64,000 nt of DNA from Flavilitoribacter nigricans DSM 23189 = NBRC 102662 (GCF_002646595.1 NZ_PDUD01000034.1:1-64000); one strand, 5' to 3'. Positions 27,753 to 37,233 are shown, counted from the stretch's first letter. Made by a program: numbers and translations. Notes: generated from the letters alone by a model not told the origin.

Positions 27753-29378
27753 TCATCGTACAATCGTAAAGGATTTAGTTACGAACTTTTCCTCCAGGTG
27801 GATGACCAGCCAGTATAGTCCCGGCTCCAGCGTGGAGACGTTCAGTGGCTGGGACAGTAATTGGCCATGGCGCTCCCACCTTTTGCGTCCGGCGGCATCG
27901 TAGATCTGCAGCCTTACGATCGGGTTTTCCCGGTTTTCCAGATAGATCCTGTCCCGGGCGGGATTGGGGAACAATTTCAATTCGGGAAAAGCTTCCGGAG
28001 AGAAAACGGAGGTCAGGCCTGGATCTACCGCTGTCAGAAATACATCGTAATCTCCCGGGTTCGTCACGGTAAAACTTCCCAGACGGGCCGTACCGGTAAA
28101 GCTACCGATTGCGAATAATCCCAGCTCGGAGTCCACGGCCAGCGCTTCCACGAAAACAAATTCCTCGGTAGTCACCGGCGCCAGCCACTGACTGTTCCCG
28201 GATGCCGGGTCAAAAGCAGCCACGAAGCCATTCACGCCACCGGTAGTTGGTGTCGAAAGGTCATCCCAGGCGATGCTGCCCTGATAGGTACCGCTGAGAT
28301 AAAGGACATCCTCCTGCAAATTCAGATCAGTTGGAAGATCGATGAGGTTTCCGCCAATGGCGCGGGCCCAGAGCGGGGCACCGGTTTCATCGTACTGAAA
28401 GAGGAAAATATCCGGATTCCCGTTCCGACTCTGAACGGACAGCGTTTCGGAGAGCGTCATGACGCCGATCAGAAAGCCCGTGGCTACCACATTGCCGTCT
28501 TCATCCGTTTCCATGGCAATGAGTTCCTCTTCGAACACGCCTCCGGCCCGTTTGGCCCAAAGTGCGTTGCCATCACCGTCAAAGCGTCCGACAAATACAT
28601 CGCGGTCGAAAGTGTTGGCGTACAACTCCGCGGTATCCACCCGCAAGGTATCGTCGTACACTCCGCCCCAGTAATAGCCGCCGTCCGGGTGGAGAGCGAG
28701 TGTTTGCCCGCGGGTAGTTCCCTTATATCCCAGTTGCTGCCAGCTTTCCAATTCGCCGTCCGGGCTGAGTTTCAGCAGGAAGGCATCGTTATCGCCCCGG
28801 GCTTCCAGTTCCAGCGTATCGAACTGCAACGTTTCGGCAAAATATCCGGTCAGATAGATCTGGCCTTCCGGCCCGATCTTTACATCCTCGATCTCCCGCA
28901 GGTTGGCCCCGTTGATCACTTTTCCCCACTGTTCGTTACCCAGTGCATCGGTGCGCAGGATAAAAGCGCCTCGGATGTTATCCGATGTGCTGAGTTCAAA
29001 TTCATCGTAGGTGAAGTCCAGCCAGAAAGTACCCGCCAGCAATAATCCGCCGTCCGGCATAGATCGCATTACGCGGATCTCGTCGTTCAGAAAGCTGCCT
29101 CCGCTCCGGGCCCACAGCCAGTTCCCCTCAGCGTCCAGGCGGCCCAGGAAAAAATCTTCCTGTCCGTACACCGGCAGCGGTGTTCCCGCGGGAGTGAAAG
29201 CGCCGTCGGTAGTACCGGCCACAAAGAAGCCACCCGCTCCGTCACTGAGCAAATGGTAGCCGTTCTCATTGGCTGCTCCTCCGAAGGTCAGCGGCTCAGC
29301 AAATTGGGCAGAAGCGGAAAAAAAGTTCAGGCTGCCCAGCCATAGCAGCCAAAAACGAACAGAAAGCAATACGCGCAT
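27753..29378 (-). CDS. Secreted beta-repeat protein with T9SS sorting domain
   Basis: This 541-residue protein has a signal peptide (MRVLLSVRFWLLWLGSLNFF, ending near SASAQ). It contains repeated units of about 50-60 residues of the form GGxxxAGTxxG...DxFLxRLDAxGNxLWA, a beta-propeller-like pattern (SBBP-type). The C-terminal region is a T9SS type A sorting domain (KLFPNPARDRIYLENRE, LEPGLYWLVIHL, KSFTIVR). The predicted fate is export through T9SS and cell-surface attachment. Its ligand or role is unknown, and the repeats lack catalytic motifs. Confidence 0.83.
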   Translation of the reverse strand: MRVLLSVRFWLLWLGSLNFFSASAQFAEPLTFGGAANENGYHLLSDGAGGFFVAGTTDGAFTPAGTPLPVYGQEDFFLGRLDAEGNWLWARSGGSFLNDEIRVMRSMPDGGLLLAGTFWLDFTYDEFELSTSDNIRGAFILRTDALGNEQWGKVINGANLREIEDVKIGPEGQIYLTGYFAETLQFDTLELEARGDNDAFLLKLSPDGELESWQQLGYKGTTRGQTLALHPDGGYYWGGVYDDTLRVDTAELYANTFDRDVFVGRFDGDGNALWAKRAGGVFEEELIAMETDEDGNVVATGFLIGVMTLSETLSVQSRNGNPDIFLFQYDETGAPLWARAIGGNLIDLPTDLNLQEDVLYLSGTYQGSIAWDDLSTPTTGGVNGFVAAFDPASGNSQWLAPVTTEEFVFVEALAVDSELGLFAIGSFTGTARLGSFTVTNPGDYDVFLTAVDPGLTSVFSPEAFPELKLFPNPARDRIYLENRENPIVRLQIYDAAGRKRWERHGQLLSQPLNVSTLEPGLYWLVIHLEEKFVTKSFTIVR

Positions 29379-29534
29379 GTCGGATTGAATTATTTGAATG
29401 TAAGCAGGCCGGGCTACCTCGAGATCCCGTCGAATTTACCGGGTCCGTAACGGAGAATACTTCTCCTAGATGCCAGACTGTGTTATTTATAACAATTTAA
29501 CTCAGATTGGGATGCACGGAAATGGGAAAGAGTC

Positions 29535-29565
29535 TTGTTCTTTTAAGCCAATAACTGTACTTTAG
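29535..29565 (+). promoter_or_regulatory. Possible promoter of the alkyltransferase gene
   Basis: TTG (29535-29537), 20 bases, then TACTTTAG (29558-29565), a near match to TTG-N19-TAnnTTTG with one variant base. The predicted leader is about 15-20 bases. Confidence 0.5.
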
Positions 29566-29587
29566 GGACTGTAAAATCAAGAGCATT

Positions 29588-30076
29588 ATGCTAGCCACTG
29601 CTCATTATCTTTCTCCATTCGGTTGCTTCTGTATTCAGGGCAGTACCAAGGGTATTCGCAAAGTACAACTGGTGGATACCAAGCCCTGTCCGGCCGGGCC
29701 CATTGCTCCGGTCCTGAAGGATTGCGTCGTCCAGCTGGATGAATATTTCAAAGGGCAGCGGCAGGACTTTGATCTGAAACTGGATTGGGAGGGCGCCACT
29801 GATTTCCACAAGGCCGTCTGGAGTGCGCTTTTGGAGATCCCCTACGGCCACACGACCTCCTATCTGAAGATCGCCGAAAAACTGGGTGATCCCAAATCCA
29901 TCCGGGCGGTCGGCCAGGCCAATCGGAGAAACCCCGTGGCCATCATCGTCCCCTGCCACCGCGTTATTGCCAAAAACGGCGATCTCCAGGGCTACTTTTA
30001 CGGCCTGGACATGAAACGCCGGCTACTCGAACTGGAAAATCCAAGAAGTTTCGCCCGTCAGGGAAGTCTTTTTTAA
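29588..30076 (+). CDS. ogt: Methylated-DNA--[protein]-cysteine S-methyltransferase
   Basis: This is a 162-residue O6-alkylguanine-DNA alkyltransferase. The acceptor cysteine lies in the invariant PCHRV motif (IIVPCHRVIAKNGDLQGY). Upstream are the helix-turn-helix arginine-finger region (YGHTTSYLKIAEKLGDPKSIRAVGQA, with R in IRAVGQANRRNP) and downstream the GLDMKRRLLELE end. It repairs O6-alkylguanine by irreversible transfer to its own cysteine. It lacks an N-terminal Ada-type regulatory domain, so it is the Ogt form. The gene has its own promoter-like element and is followed by the GH20-like gene after 77 bases. Confidence 0.95.
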   Translation: MLATAHYLSPFGCFCIQGSTKGIRKVQLVDTKPCPAGPIAPVLKDCVVQLDEYFKGQRQDFDLKLDWEGATDFHKAVWSALLEIPYGHTTSYLKIAEKLGDPKSIRAVGQANRRNPVAIIVPCHRVIAKNGDLQGYFYGLDMKRRLLELENPRSFARQGSLF

Positions 30077-30153
30077 CCGACCGCTTATCCACACGATCCA
30101 ATTAAACCTGAGAAGCTGATCGCTTCCAATAAAACCCGTTTACACTATTGACA

Positions 30154-31257
30154 ATGAAGAGATACCCACTCACTCTGCTTTTCCATCTTTTTATCCTTAC
30201 GTTAATTCAGGCTCAGCCCACCACCCAGGACAGCCTTCCCCTGCGCGGTTTCTGTATCGGCGCTCCCGGGGCGGACGGGGTGGAACGCTTTGTAAAATTC
30301 ATCCGGGAAGAACTGGCGCCGCGAGGGATCAATACCCTGATCCTGCGGATCGATTACAATTACCAGTATACCAGTCGACCGGAACTGGCGAATCCGAACG
30401 GCTTATCCAAAGCGGATGTGACCAGTATGCTGGAGGCCTGCCGGGAGCACGGTATTAGCATGGTACCGCAGGTCAATTTATTAGGGCATCAATCCTGGCA
30501 CGGCAGCCTGGGCAAACTCCTGCAGGAGTATCCGGAATTTGACGAGACGCCCGAAGTTGAACTCCCCGAGAACTACGAATGGCCCAACGAAGATGGACTT
30601 TACTGCAAAAGTTACTGTCCGCTCCACCCCGATGTTCACGAAGTAGTATTCGATATTGTCGATGAGATCTGTGAAGTATTCCAGAGCGACGCCTTCCACG
30701 CGGGTATGGATGAAGTTTTCTACATCGGCCACGAGCAGTGCCCACGCTGCAATGGCCGGGATAAAGCAGAGCTCTTTGCCGGAGAAGTTACCCGGATCCG
30801 TAATCACCTGCACCAACAGGACCGGCAACTCTGGATCTGGGGTGACCGACTGATCGACGGTAAAACCACCGGTATCGGTCTCTGGGAAGGCAGTTACAAC
30901 AATACACACCGGGCGGTCGACCTGATCCCCAAAGATGTCCTGATCTGTGATTGGCATTACGAAAGGCCCGACCAAGCCGCCGTATATTTCGCCATGAAAG
31001 GTCTTCCGGTGGTTACCTGCCCCTGGCGGAACCCGGAAGTAGCCAAGGTCCAAATGGCGGATATGTACCGCTTTCGGGAATCGGCCACTCCGGTTATGAA
31101 GGATCGTTTCCGGGGAATTTTGCAAACGATCTGGTCCGGCAGTGATGCCTTTTTGGATCAGTACTACGGTTTAAGAGCACACAAAAACGAAAACGGCCTG
31201 TCCCAGGTAGATTGTTTCCAGGCGATCTTTCCGAAGGAAGCCGAAATGAAAAAATAG
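30154..31257 (+). CDS. Secreted GH20-like glycoside hydrolase
   Basis: The protein has 367 residues from the ATG at 30154; a TTG at 30148 is the only longer start. It begins with a signal peptide (MKRYPLTLLFHLFILTLIQA, Q). The body is a TIM-barrel glycosidase domain with GINTLILRIDYNYQY, MVPQVNLLGHQSWHGS and the acid motif FHAGMDEVFYIG, which matches the H-x-G-x-DE catalytic signature of GH20 beta-hexosaminidases. It has no accessory domain and is shorter than most GH20 enzymes. The expected substrate is beta-linked N-acetylhexosamine, but a different glycoside is possible. Its stop is two bases before the MoeA start codon, so the two are translationally coupled. Confidence 0.78.
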   Translation: MKRYPLTLLFHLFILTLIQAQPTTQDSLPLRGFCIGAPGADGVERFVKFIREELAPRGINTLILRIDYNYQYTSRPELANPNGLSKADVTSMLEACREHGISMVPQVNLLGHQSWHGSLGKLLQEYPEFDETPEVELPENYEWPNEDGLYCKSYCPLHPDVHEVVFDIVDEICEVFQSDAFHAGMDEVFYIGHEQCPRCNGRDKAELFAGEVTRIRNHLHQQDRQLWIWGDRLIDGKTTGIGLWEGSYNNTHRAVDLIPKDVLICDWHYERPDQAAVYFAMKGLPVVTCPWRNPEVAKVQMADMYRFRESATPVMKDRFRGILQTIWSGSDAFLDQYYGLRAHKNENGLSQVDCFQAIFPKEAEMKK

Positions 31258-31259
31258 AT

Positions 31260-32453
31260 ATGATCTCCGTTGAAGAAGCATTAAAAATTGTCCGGCAACA
31301 AGCCATTGAGTTGCCCGCGGTGGAAGTGCCGTTGGCCGAAGCCAATCAAAAGATACTCCGGGAACCTTTACGCGCGGACCGGGACTTCCCCCCTTTTGAC
31401 CGGGTAACCATGGACGGGATTGCCCTCTCCTTTGCAGATTTTGCGGCCGGGAAACGTAGTTTTCCGATCGCGGGTGTAGGCGCCGCCGGAGCGCCCCAGC
31501 AGGAATTAACCCGGCAGGGGCACTGCATCGAGATCATGACCGGGGCCATGTTGCCCGCCGGTACCGACACGGTCGTTCGCTACGAAGACCTGGAGATCCG
31601 GGACCAGGAAGCTCATCTGACCATCGATAAGATCAAAAAAGGTCAAAACATTCATCGGCGGGGAGAGGATCGCCAGCGGGGAGATGTTATCGTCCCGGCC
31701 GGCCGGAAGATCGCTCCCGGAGAGATCGGCGTGGCCGCTACTGTGGGGCGTGCATCTCTGCCCGTCACCCGCCCGATCACCGCTCTGATCCTTTCGAGTG
31801 GCGACGAGCTGGTCGCGGTGGAGGAAAAACCCCTCCCCCACCAGATCCGCCAGTCGAATGTATTCAGTATTCAGGCACTTTTGCAGCGTTGGGGCATCCG
31901 TGCGCAGATCATGCATATGCCCGACGATCCGGCCACGATTAAAAAGGTACTGCAGGAGCAGCTTCCGAATTACGATGTACTGCTCCTCAGTGGAGGTGTT
32001 TCCAAGGGCAAATTTGATTACATTCCGGATGCACTGGACGCCATGGGGGTTAAACGCCTCTTTCACCGGGTAGCCCAGCGCCCGGGTAAGCCGTTTTGGT
32101 TCGGCCATATTCCCGGAGGTACGGTCGTGTTTGCCCTTCCGGGCAATCCGGTTTCTTCCCTTGCCTGTACCCGGGTGTATTTCGGTGAATGGCTGGAGAC
32201 CAGCCTTGGGATCAGTGAAGAAAAACCCCGGGCCCAACTGAGCCGGGAAGTTAGTTTCCGACCGGACTTAAACTACTTCATCCAGGTTAAACTCCGCAGT
32301 GCGGCCGACGGCAACCTGCTGGCCGATCCCGTGGAAGGACACGGATCGGGAGACCTGGCCAACCTCGTGGATGCCGATGCATTTTTGATGCTGCCCCGAG
32401 GAAAAGATCATTTTGCGGCCGGGGAAGCTTACCCGGTCTGGAGTTTCCGCTAA
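31260..32453 (+). CDS. moeA: Molybdopterin molybdenumtransferase MoeA
   Basis: This 397-residue MoeA inserts molybdate into adenylylated molybdopterin during molybdenum-cofactor synthesis in the cytoplasm. The signatures are PPFDRVTMDGIAL near the N-terminus, GAMLPAGTDTVVRYED, the MoeA/MogA domain with SSGDEL and SGGVSKGKFD, and ALPGNPVSS. The start ATG at 31260 lies two bases after the GH20-like stop; a longer frame to 31212 would overlap that gene. No other cofactor gene or molybdoenzyme is present in the window, which makes its coupling to a secreted hydrolase unexpected. Confidence 0.93.
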   Translation: MISVEEALKIVRQQAIELPAVEVPLAEANQKILREPLRADRDFPPFDRVTMDGIALSFADFAAGKRSFPIAGVGAAGAPQQELTRQGHCIEIMTGAMLPAGTDTVVRYEDLEIRDQEAHLTIDKIKKGQNIHRRGEDRQRGDVIVPAGRKIAPGEIGVAATVGRASLPVTRPITALILSSGDELVAVEEKPLPHQIRQSNVFSIQALLQRWGIRAQIMHMPDDPATIKKVLQEQLPNYDVLLLSGGVSKGKFDYIPDALDAMGVKRLFHRVAQRPGKPFWFGHIPGGTVVFALPGNPVSSLACTRVYFGEWLETSLGISEEKPRAQLSREVSFRPDLNYFIQVKLRSAADGNLLADPVEGHGSGDLANLVDADAFLMLPRGKDHFAAGEAYPVWSFR

Positions 32454-32585
32454 TTAGGTACTTTGGGCCACGAATGTGCGGGCGGAGGACGCAATTTGCC
32501 GGGCTCATCCGTTTAGATAGAAACCGGCTCCCTACAACACATCGCCACGGACTGCGTTCTCTCTAGAAGAAAAAATATTCGCTTG

Positions 32586-33065
32586 ATGAAAATTTTGATG
32601 GTTTGCCTTGGAAATATTTGTCGTTCCCCCCTCGCAGAAGGGATCATGAAGGAAAAGCTACAGGAACGCGGACTCGACTGGACGGTTGATTCCGCCGGTA
32701 CCGGTAGCTGGCACATCGGCGAAAAACCGGATACCCGCTCCATTGCCGTTGCCCGTAAATACGGCATTGATATCAGCAAGCAAAGAGCCCGCCAGTTTAG
32801 CTACGACGATCTTAATGATTTTGACATCATCCTGGCCATGGACCGCAGTAATTTCCGCAACATTCAAAATCTGAGCACCCAGAAAGCGCACAACGAGAAA
32901 GTCCACCTCATCATGGAACTGGCCCAGCCCGGCAATGGTACGGATGTACCCGATCCCTATTGGAATGACGACGGATTCGAACAGGTTTATAACATGTTGG
33001 ATGCTGCCTGCGACAAGATTATTGACCAATTGGTTGCCACCCAGAAAAGCAGTGATGTACAGTAA
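32586..33065 (+). CDS. Low-molecular-weight protein-tyrosine phosphatase
   Basis: The 159-residue protein has the LMW-PTP active-site loop at its N-terminus: Cys7 to Arg13 in VCLGNICRSPLAEG, fitting CX5R. The general acid Asp lies in VPDPYWNDDGF. It would dephosphorylate tyrosine or arginine phosphoproteins in the cytoplasm, or act in polysaccharide control. I chose ATG 32586; a TTG at 32583 is the only alternative. It lies 132 bases after moeA on the same strand, so co-transcription is possible. Confidence 0.94.
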   Translation: MKILMVCLGNICRSPLAEGIMKEKLQERGLDWTVDSAGTGSWHIGEKPDTRSIAVARKYGIDISKQRARQFSYDDLNDFDIILAMDRSNFRNIQNLSTQKAHNEKVHLIMELAQPGNGTDVPDPYWNDDGFEQVYNMLDAACDKIIDQLVATQKSSDVQ

Positions 33066-33290
33066 AAAAGAATCGGATGGGGTCCTTGAAACAGCCCCTC
33101 CGGAACACTCTTAAGCCGACCGTTCCTTCCCGCCGGTAAGTGTTAAAAACCGGGAAATCTTTTCCCGCTTAATAATCTCTCCCCCTGCCTACTCGTTTTT
33201 ATCCCTGTATTAACAATGAGTTTGCAATTTTAATTTGATGGCCTGACGCCCGGGAGGCGCGGCCGGTTCATCCCCTTTAAACTAATCAAC

Positions 33291-34157
33291 ATGATCACTA
33301 AAAAGTATCTGCTGCCCTGCCTGGCATTGCTTGCCTTTGCCACGGCCTGCTCTAAAGAAAAATCCGTTTCCGAAGAAGATCGTATGGCCGCCGAAAAAGC
33401 TGCGGAAGAATATATGATGGCGGAAACGACCTTTGAACATGTCTTTCAGGTCGTTAACCGGGAAGCCGGTCAGCAGGGCGACCTGAACGGGTTTAAAAAC
33501 GAGGAAGGCGATCTCGATACCCGGGGCAACTGTCCGCAGACGAACCTGAACCTGGCCGGCAACGGCGTTTTCCCCGCTACCTTTGAGCTCGATTTCGGCG
33601 CGGGTTGCGCCGATGGAGATTTCCCGCTGATGGCCGGAAAGATCACTGCCGTTTTCAATGGACTGCTCCTCAGTCCGGGTACGTCGATCAGTTTGAGTTT
33701 CACGGATTTTGTACACAACGGAAATGCTGTTTCCGGAGCGTATGAGATCAAAAATGAGGGCAAGGACAACGATGGTTTCTTCACCTTCTCCTCCACTATT
33801 GACGGTCAGATCACTACGGCGGCCGGTAAAAGCTTTGCCTATCAGGCCAGCACGATGACCAAAAAGACCCAGGGTGGGGACACTAACTTTTTCACCGACG
33901 GACTGAGCGGCATTCTCGATGACGTCTGGAGTACGACCCGTGATGCCGTACTGACCACCAGCGAAGGCGTGGTAGTGAATATTTCCACGCCGAACGCCAT
34001 TAAGAACCCGATCACCTGCGTCTGGCCGGTCAGTGGTTTCTTTGCGCTGGATATCAGCAATCCGGCAGTCACCGGTTCGATCGATTTCGGGGACGGCGGT
34101 TGTGATGACAAAGCCTTACTGACAATCGGTGATTACAGCGTGGAGCTGGACCTGTAA
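33291..34157 (+). CDS. Predicted lipoprotein, function unknown
   Basis: A 288-residue lipoprotein with the lipobox at AFATAC (Cys20) after a basic, hydrophobic signal (MITKKYLLPCLALLAFATAC). Residues 25-50 are charged and helical (EEDRMAAEKAAEEYMMAE), followed by a beta-rich region with several aspartate/glycine turns (DFGAGCADGDFPL and SIDFGDGGCDDKALL). It has paired cysteines that could form disulfides in the periplasm. I recognise no family. A very strong terminator follows directly. Confidence 0.7.
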   Translation: MITKKYLLPCLALLAFATACSKEKSVSEEDRMAAEKAAEEYMMAETTFEHVFQVVNREAGQQGDLNGFKNEEGDLDTRGNCPQTNLNLAGNGVFPATFELDFGAGCADGDFPLMAGKITAVFNGLLLSPGTSISLSFTDFVHNGNAVSGAYEIKNEGKDNDGFFTFSSTIDGQITTAAGKSFAYQASTMTKKTQGGDTNFFTDGLSGILDDVWSTTRDAVLTTSEGVVVNISTPNAIKNPITCVWPVSGFFALDISNPAVTGSIDFGDGGCDDKALLTIGDYSVELDL

Positions 34158-34175
34158 GAGATCCGCAGCATCCAT

Positions 34176-34237
34176 AAAAAAAGGAGTTCATTCCGAATTT
34201 CAGACTACTCCGAAATTCGGGATGAACTCCTTTTTTT
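34176..34237. terminator. Very long bidirectional terminator hairpin
   Basis: Stem of 26 base pairs with one G-U pair: AAAAAAAGGAGTTCATTCCG continuing to 34201, paired with 34212-34237 ending in seven T residues. It separates the convergent lipoprotein and ROK kinase genes. Confidence 0.95.
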
Positions 34238-34257
34238 ATTGAACTGACTTCCGTCCC

Positions 34258-35007
34258 TTACAGATTCTCCCAGGCGTAAATTGCCGCGCCTACCGTACCG
34301 GCATTATTCAGCATTGCCGATGGAATGATCTTGGTTTCGGAAGTGATGGTATGCCGGTATTCGTCGAAACGTTTACTGGCTCCACCGCTCAGGATCACCA
34401 TGTCCGGAGACAGGATGCGATCGATATGGAGCAAGTACTCATTGAATCTCTTTCCCCATTCTTCCCAGGAGAGTTCGAGATTTTTACGCACGGAATTGGC
34501 GGCGTAGTGCTCGGCGATCATTCCCTTGAAGAACAAATGGCCGAATTCAGTATTGGGCACTAATTTCCCGTCGATAAAAAGGGCCGATCCAATACCGGTG
34601 CCGATCGTGAGCATCAGCACGGTACCGTCTACCTTTTTGCCGGCGCCGTAACGGACTGCCGCCAAACCGGCCGCATCCGCATCGTTCATTACCTTAACCG
34701 GACAGCCGCTGGCTTTGGAAAATAATTTTTCCACATCCGTGCCAATCCATTTCTTATCGATATTGGCCGCCGAATGGGCTACCCCGTGGCGAACGATCGC
34801 CGGGAATCCACAACCGATCGGACCATTCCAATCGTGCATCTTTACCAGTTCGGCAAACGTCTTGGCGACCGCTTTCGGTGTTGCCGGCTGAGGCGTGTCG
34901 ATACGCAGCCGCTCACTCAGTAGTTTTCCTTTTTTGATATCAACCGGCGCTCCTTTGATCCCAGAACCCCCTACGTCAATTCCAAGTACGTACTTGTTCT
35001 TACCCAT
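34258..35007 (-). CDS. ppgK: ROK family polyphosphate glucokinase-like protein
   Basis: The 249-residue sugar kinase has the ROK opening ([19 protein letters not shown]), the phosphate loop [12 protein letters not shown] and the catalytic segment [10 protein letters not shown]. The NTEFGHLFF region replaces the usual zinc-binding ROK motif, as in polyphosphate glucokinases. It would phosphorylate glucose with polyphosphate and/or ATP. It is the last gene of a minus-strand operon, three bases after the PKD-cyclophilin gene. The symbol rests on overall resemblance; generic glucokinase is the alternative. Confidence 0.82.
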   Translation of the reverse strand: MGKNKYVLGIDVGGSGIKGAPVDIKKGKLLSERLRIDTPQPATPKAVAKTFAELVKMHDWNGPIGCGFPAIVRHGVAHSAANIDKKWIGTDVEKLFSKASGCPVKVMNDADAAGLAAVRYGAGKKVDGTVLMLTIGTGIGSALFIDGKLVPNTEFGHLFFKGMIAEHYAANSVRKNLELSWEEWGKRFNEYLLHIDRILSPDMVILSGGASKRFDEYRHTITSETKIIPSAMLNNAGTVGAAIYAWENL

Positions 35008-35010
35008 AAT

Positions 35011-35934
35011 TTATTTGATAAAGGTCATTTTCATCCACACATTTTCCCGGGGCCGGTCACGCCCGTCGGTGGGCTGCGCGGCGATGGCGTCGATTACTTC
35101 CAATCCTTCTATCACTTGTCCGAATACCGTGTAATCGCGATCCAGGAAGGGTGTCCCCCCAACGGTTTTATACAGTTCTCGCTGTGCACTGGTATATCGC
35201 ATATTTTTCCGGGATTCGATGATGTCCAGTTCCCGGTCCGTATAGGTTTTACCCTGTACGATATAGAACTGAGATCCGGAAGAACGTTTCTCCGGATTGA
35301 CCTGATCTCCCGTACGCGCTGCGGACAGTGCGCCTTTAATATGGATCAGTGAATCTACGAATTCGGCCGGAATGGTATAACCCGGGCCGCCGCTCCCCAA
35401 CATCTGGTTTGCTCCGGCTCCTTTGGAGTTAGGATCGCCACCCTGGATCATAAATTCCTGGATCACCCGGTGGAACAGCAAGCTGTCGAAAAAATTATCT
35501 TCCACCAGCTTGGTGAAATTATCCTGGTGCTGGGGCGTTGCGCTGAACAACTCAACCAGCATATTGCCGTAAGGCGTTTCGACCTCCACCAGACAACGGT
35601 CCGGCGGCGCGATCACGACCTGCTGCCGGGTCACCCGGCTTTTGCCCTCGCGAAAGGCGCGAAGTTGTACATCGTAAATGCCCGATTTGCGGAACCGGTG
35701 GGTAGGAGCTGCTTCCTCGGAGGTCTTTCCGTCGCCGAAATCCCATTCGTAGCTGTCTGCTTTTTCCGACTGGTTTTCAAACTGGATGTTTGCCGGCGCC
35801 TTAGCTTCACCACTGTAAGTAAACTGCGCTACCGGGCGGGAACATCCTACCACCAGTACAACCAGCAAAAGATAGGCCAGCATTTTAAAAAACCGACTCC
35901 CTGCTACCGACCCGGACCATTGTTCGTTTATCAT
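35011..35934 (-). CDS. Lipoprotein cyclophilin with PKD domain
   Basis: This is a peptidyl-prolyl isomerase of about 307 residues. It has a lipoprotein signal with lipobox LVVGC, then a PKD domain (about 35-105; SYEWDFGDGKTSEEAAPTHRF), then a cyclophilin domain. The cyclophilin shows LLFHRVIQEFMIQGGDP and SSGSQFYIVQG, which carry the catalytic Arg and the substrate-binding Phe/Gln. It is expected to be lipid-anchored in the periplasm or outer membrane and to assist protein folding there. ATG 35943 (MQFMINEQ) is an alternative start. A second lipoprotein cyclophilin without PKD lies directly upstream, and the two genes are almost contiguous. Confidence 0.9.
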   Translation of the reverse strand: MINEQWSGSVAGSRFFKMLAYLLLVVLVVGCSRPVAQFTYSGEAKAPANIQFENQSEKADSYEWDFGDGKTSEEAAPTHRFRKSGIYDVQLRAFREGKSRVTRQQVVIAPPDRCLVEVETPYGNMLVELFSATPQHQDNFTKLVEDNFFDSLLFHRVIQEFMIQGGDPNSKGAGANQMLGSGGPGYTIPAEFVDSLIHIKGALSAARTGDQVNPEKRSSGSQFYIVQGKTYTDRELDIIESRKNMRYTSAQRELYKTVGGTPFLDRDYTVFGQVIEGLEVIDAIAAQPTDGRDRPRENVWMKMTFIK

Positions 35935-35949
35935 GAACTGCAAATTAGA

Positions 35950-36591
35950 TTATTCGAGAATGCGTACTTTCATCCGAACGTCTTCGGTAGGGCGATTGTT
36001 GGAATCCGTATTCAATTCGGCGATCTTATCGATCACTTCCATACCGCTCACCACTTCTCCAAAAACGGTGTAATCGCCATCGAGGAAGGGAGAACCGCCA
36101 TCGTTCACGTATACCTGCCGTTGTTCCGGACTGTATTTGAGACTCTTCTGATTTTCCATCTGGGTCAGCGCTTCCTCCGTTACCGGTCTTCCCTGCACGA
36201 TGTAGAACTGAGAGCCCGAGGATTTTTTCAGCGGGTTGCCGTCACGGGCGGCGGCCAGGGCTCCTCTGAAGTGAGGCGCACCGATCTCAGCGTCGATCTG
36301 ATAACCGGGGCCACCCCGGCCCAGTGATTGTCCGGGAGCGGCATTTTTTGAATCAGGATCGCCGCCCTGGATCATAAAACCGTTCACCACCCGGTGGAAC
36401 AACAGGTCATCATAATAGCCTTCATTGGCCAGCTTGATGAAATTATCGCGGTGCTTCGGCGTACTATTGTACAGGATCACTTCGATATTGCCAAAATCCG
36501 TCATGATCTCAGCGTGGGTAAATTCATCCTTCTGACAAGAAGAAAAACCCAACATCAACAAAAGGCCTATTCCGAGCCAGATATTTCTCAT
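35950..36591 (-). CDS. Lipoprotein cyclophilin-type peptidyl-prolyl isomerase
   Basis: A 213-residue protein whose chosen start at 36591 gives a lipoprotein signal (MRNIWLGIGLLLMLGFSSC). The cyclophilin domain begins EIMTDFGNIEVILYNSTPKH and shows LLFHRVVNGFMIQGGDPDSK and SSGSQFYIVQGRPV. It should be a periplasmic or outer-membrane anchored folding catalyst. The frame is open to 36696 but the added residues are basic and not family-like. It is closely similar to the cyclophilin domain of its downstream neighbour, consistent with tandem duplication followed by gain of a PKD domain in one copy. Confidence 0.92.
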   Translation of the reverse strand: MRNIWLGIGLLLMLGFSSCQKDEFTHAEIMTDFGNIEVILYNSTPKHRDNFIKLANEGYYDDLLFHRVVNGFMIQGGDPDSKNAAPGQSLGRGGPGYQIDAEIGAPHFRGALAAARDGNPLKKSSGSQFYIVQGRPVTEEALTQMENQKSLKYSPEQRQVYVNDGGSPFLDGDYTVFGEVVSGMEVIDKIAELNTDSNNRPTEDVRMKVRILE

Positions 36592-36613
36592 ATGGTACTC
36601 TTTTTGATTAGTG

Positions 36614-36964
36614 TTACTCTGCTTCCAGTTCTTTAAAATATCGGATAATGTTTTCCTTGAGAATTCCTTCCTGCGCCTTGAGGCCTTTCGTGGCAAACGG
36701 TTTCAGGGTACGCCAGTGCGGCCAGCCATCGTCATCCCTTCCCACAAATTCGTAGTATCCCTCGTAACTCAGTAAGCGGCAAACCGCGATGTGCATCAGG
36801 TCCTGCTTTTCCTCTTTGGTAAAAGCCTCCTGCCAACGCCCCAGCTCCTGAATACCGATCAGGAAAAGGATCGCATTCAGATCCGGAAGGCTTGCCTTTC
36901 CAAACCGGTCCTTCACCATGTGGCGAATGCGCAGCCATTCAAAATCCTCCTGCCAGTCTTCCAT
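36614..36964 (-). CDS. Small conserved-looking protein of unknown function
   Basis: A 116-residue soluble protein starting MEDWQEDFEWLRIRHMVKDR. It is rich in Trp, Glu and Asp, mostly helical, and contains LPDLNAILFLIGIQELGRW and LLSYEGYYEFVGRDDDGWPHW. It has no membrane segment and no motif I recognise. It is the first gene of a four-gene minus-strand operon (22 bases before the first cyclophilin). The ATG at 36964 is chosen over an in-frame TTG at 36976. Confidence 0.72.
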   Translation of the reverse strand: MEDWQEDFEWLRIRHMVKDRFGKASLPDLNAILFLIGIQELGRWQEAFTKEEKQDLMHIAVCRLLSYEGYYEFVGRDDDGWPHWRTLKPFATKGLKAQEGILKENIIRYFKELEAE

Positions 36965-37233
36965 CAACTTTGTCAAACTTCAATGCGTAATTCAAGCGCC
37001 AGTTTTCCGTCGGGCGGGATCAGTTGTGCGGGGTGCGGTAGATTTCTCCCTTTTCCCAGCCTGCGGCCCGTTTCGAACCGATGCCTGTCCCACTGATCAG
37101 CCAACAACCGACAAACTGCCGACTTGCGTGAATAAATAAAAATTCGGATCGCAAATATAAGGAACTTATACGTTATGCATTAGCGGAGAATGCATTGGCC
37201 TTATATTAGAGTCGGTGAACCAATCATTTCTTT

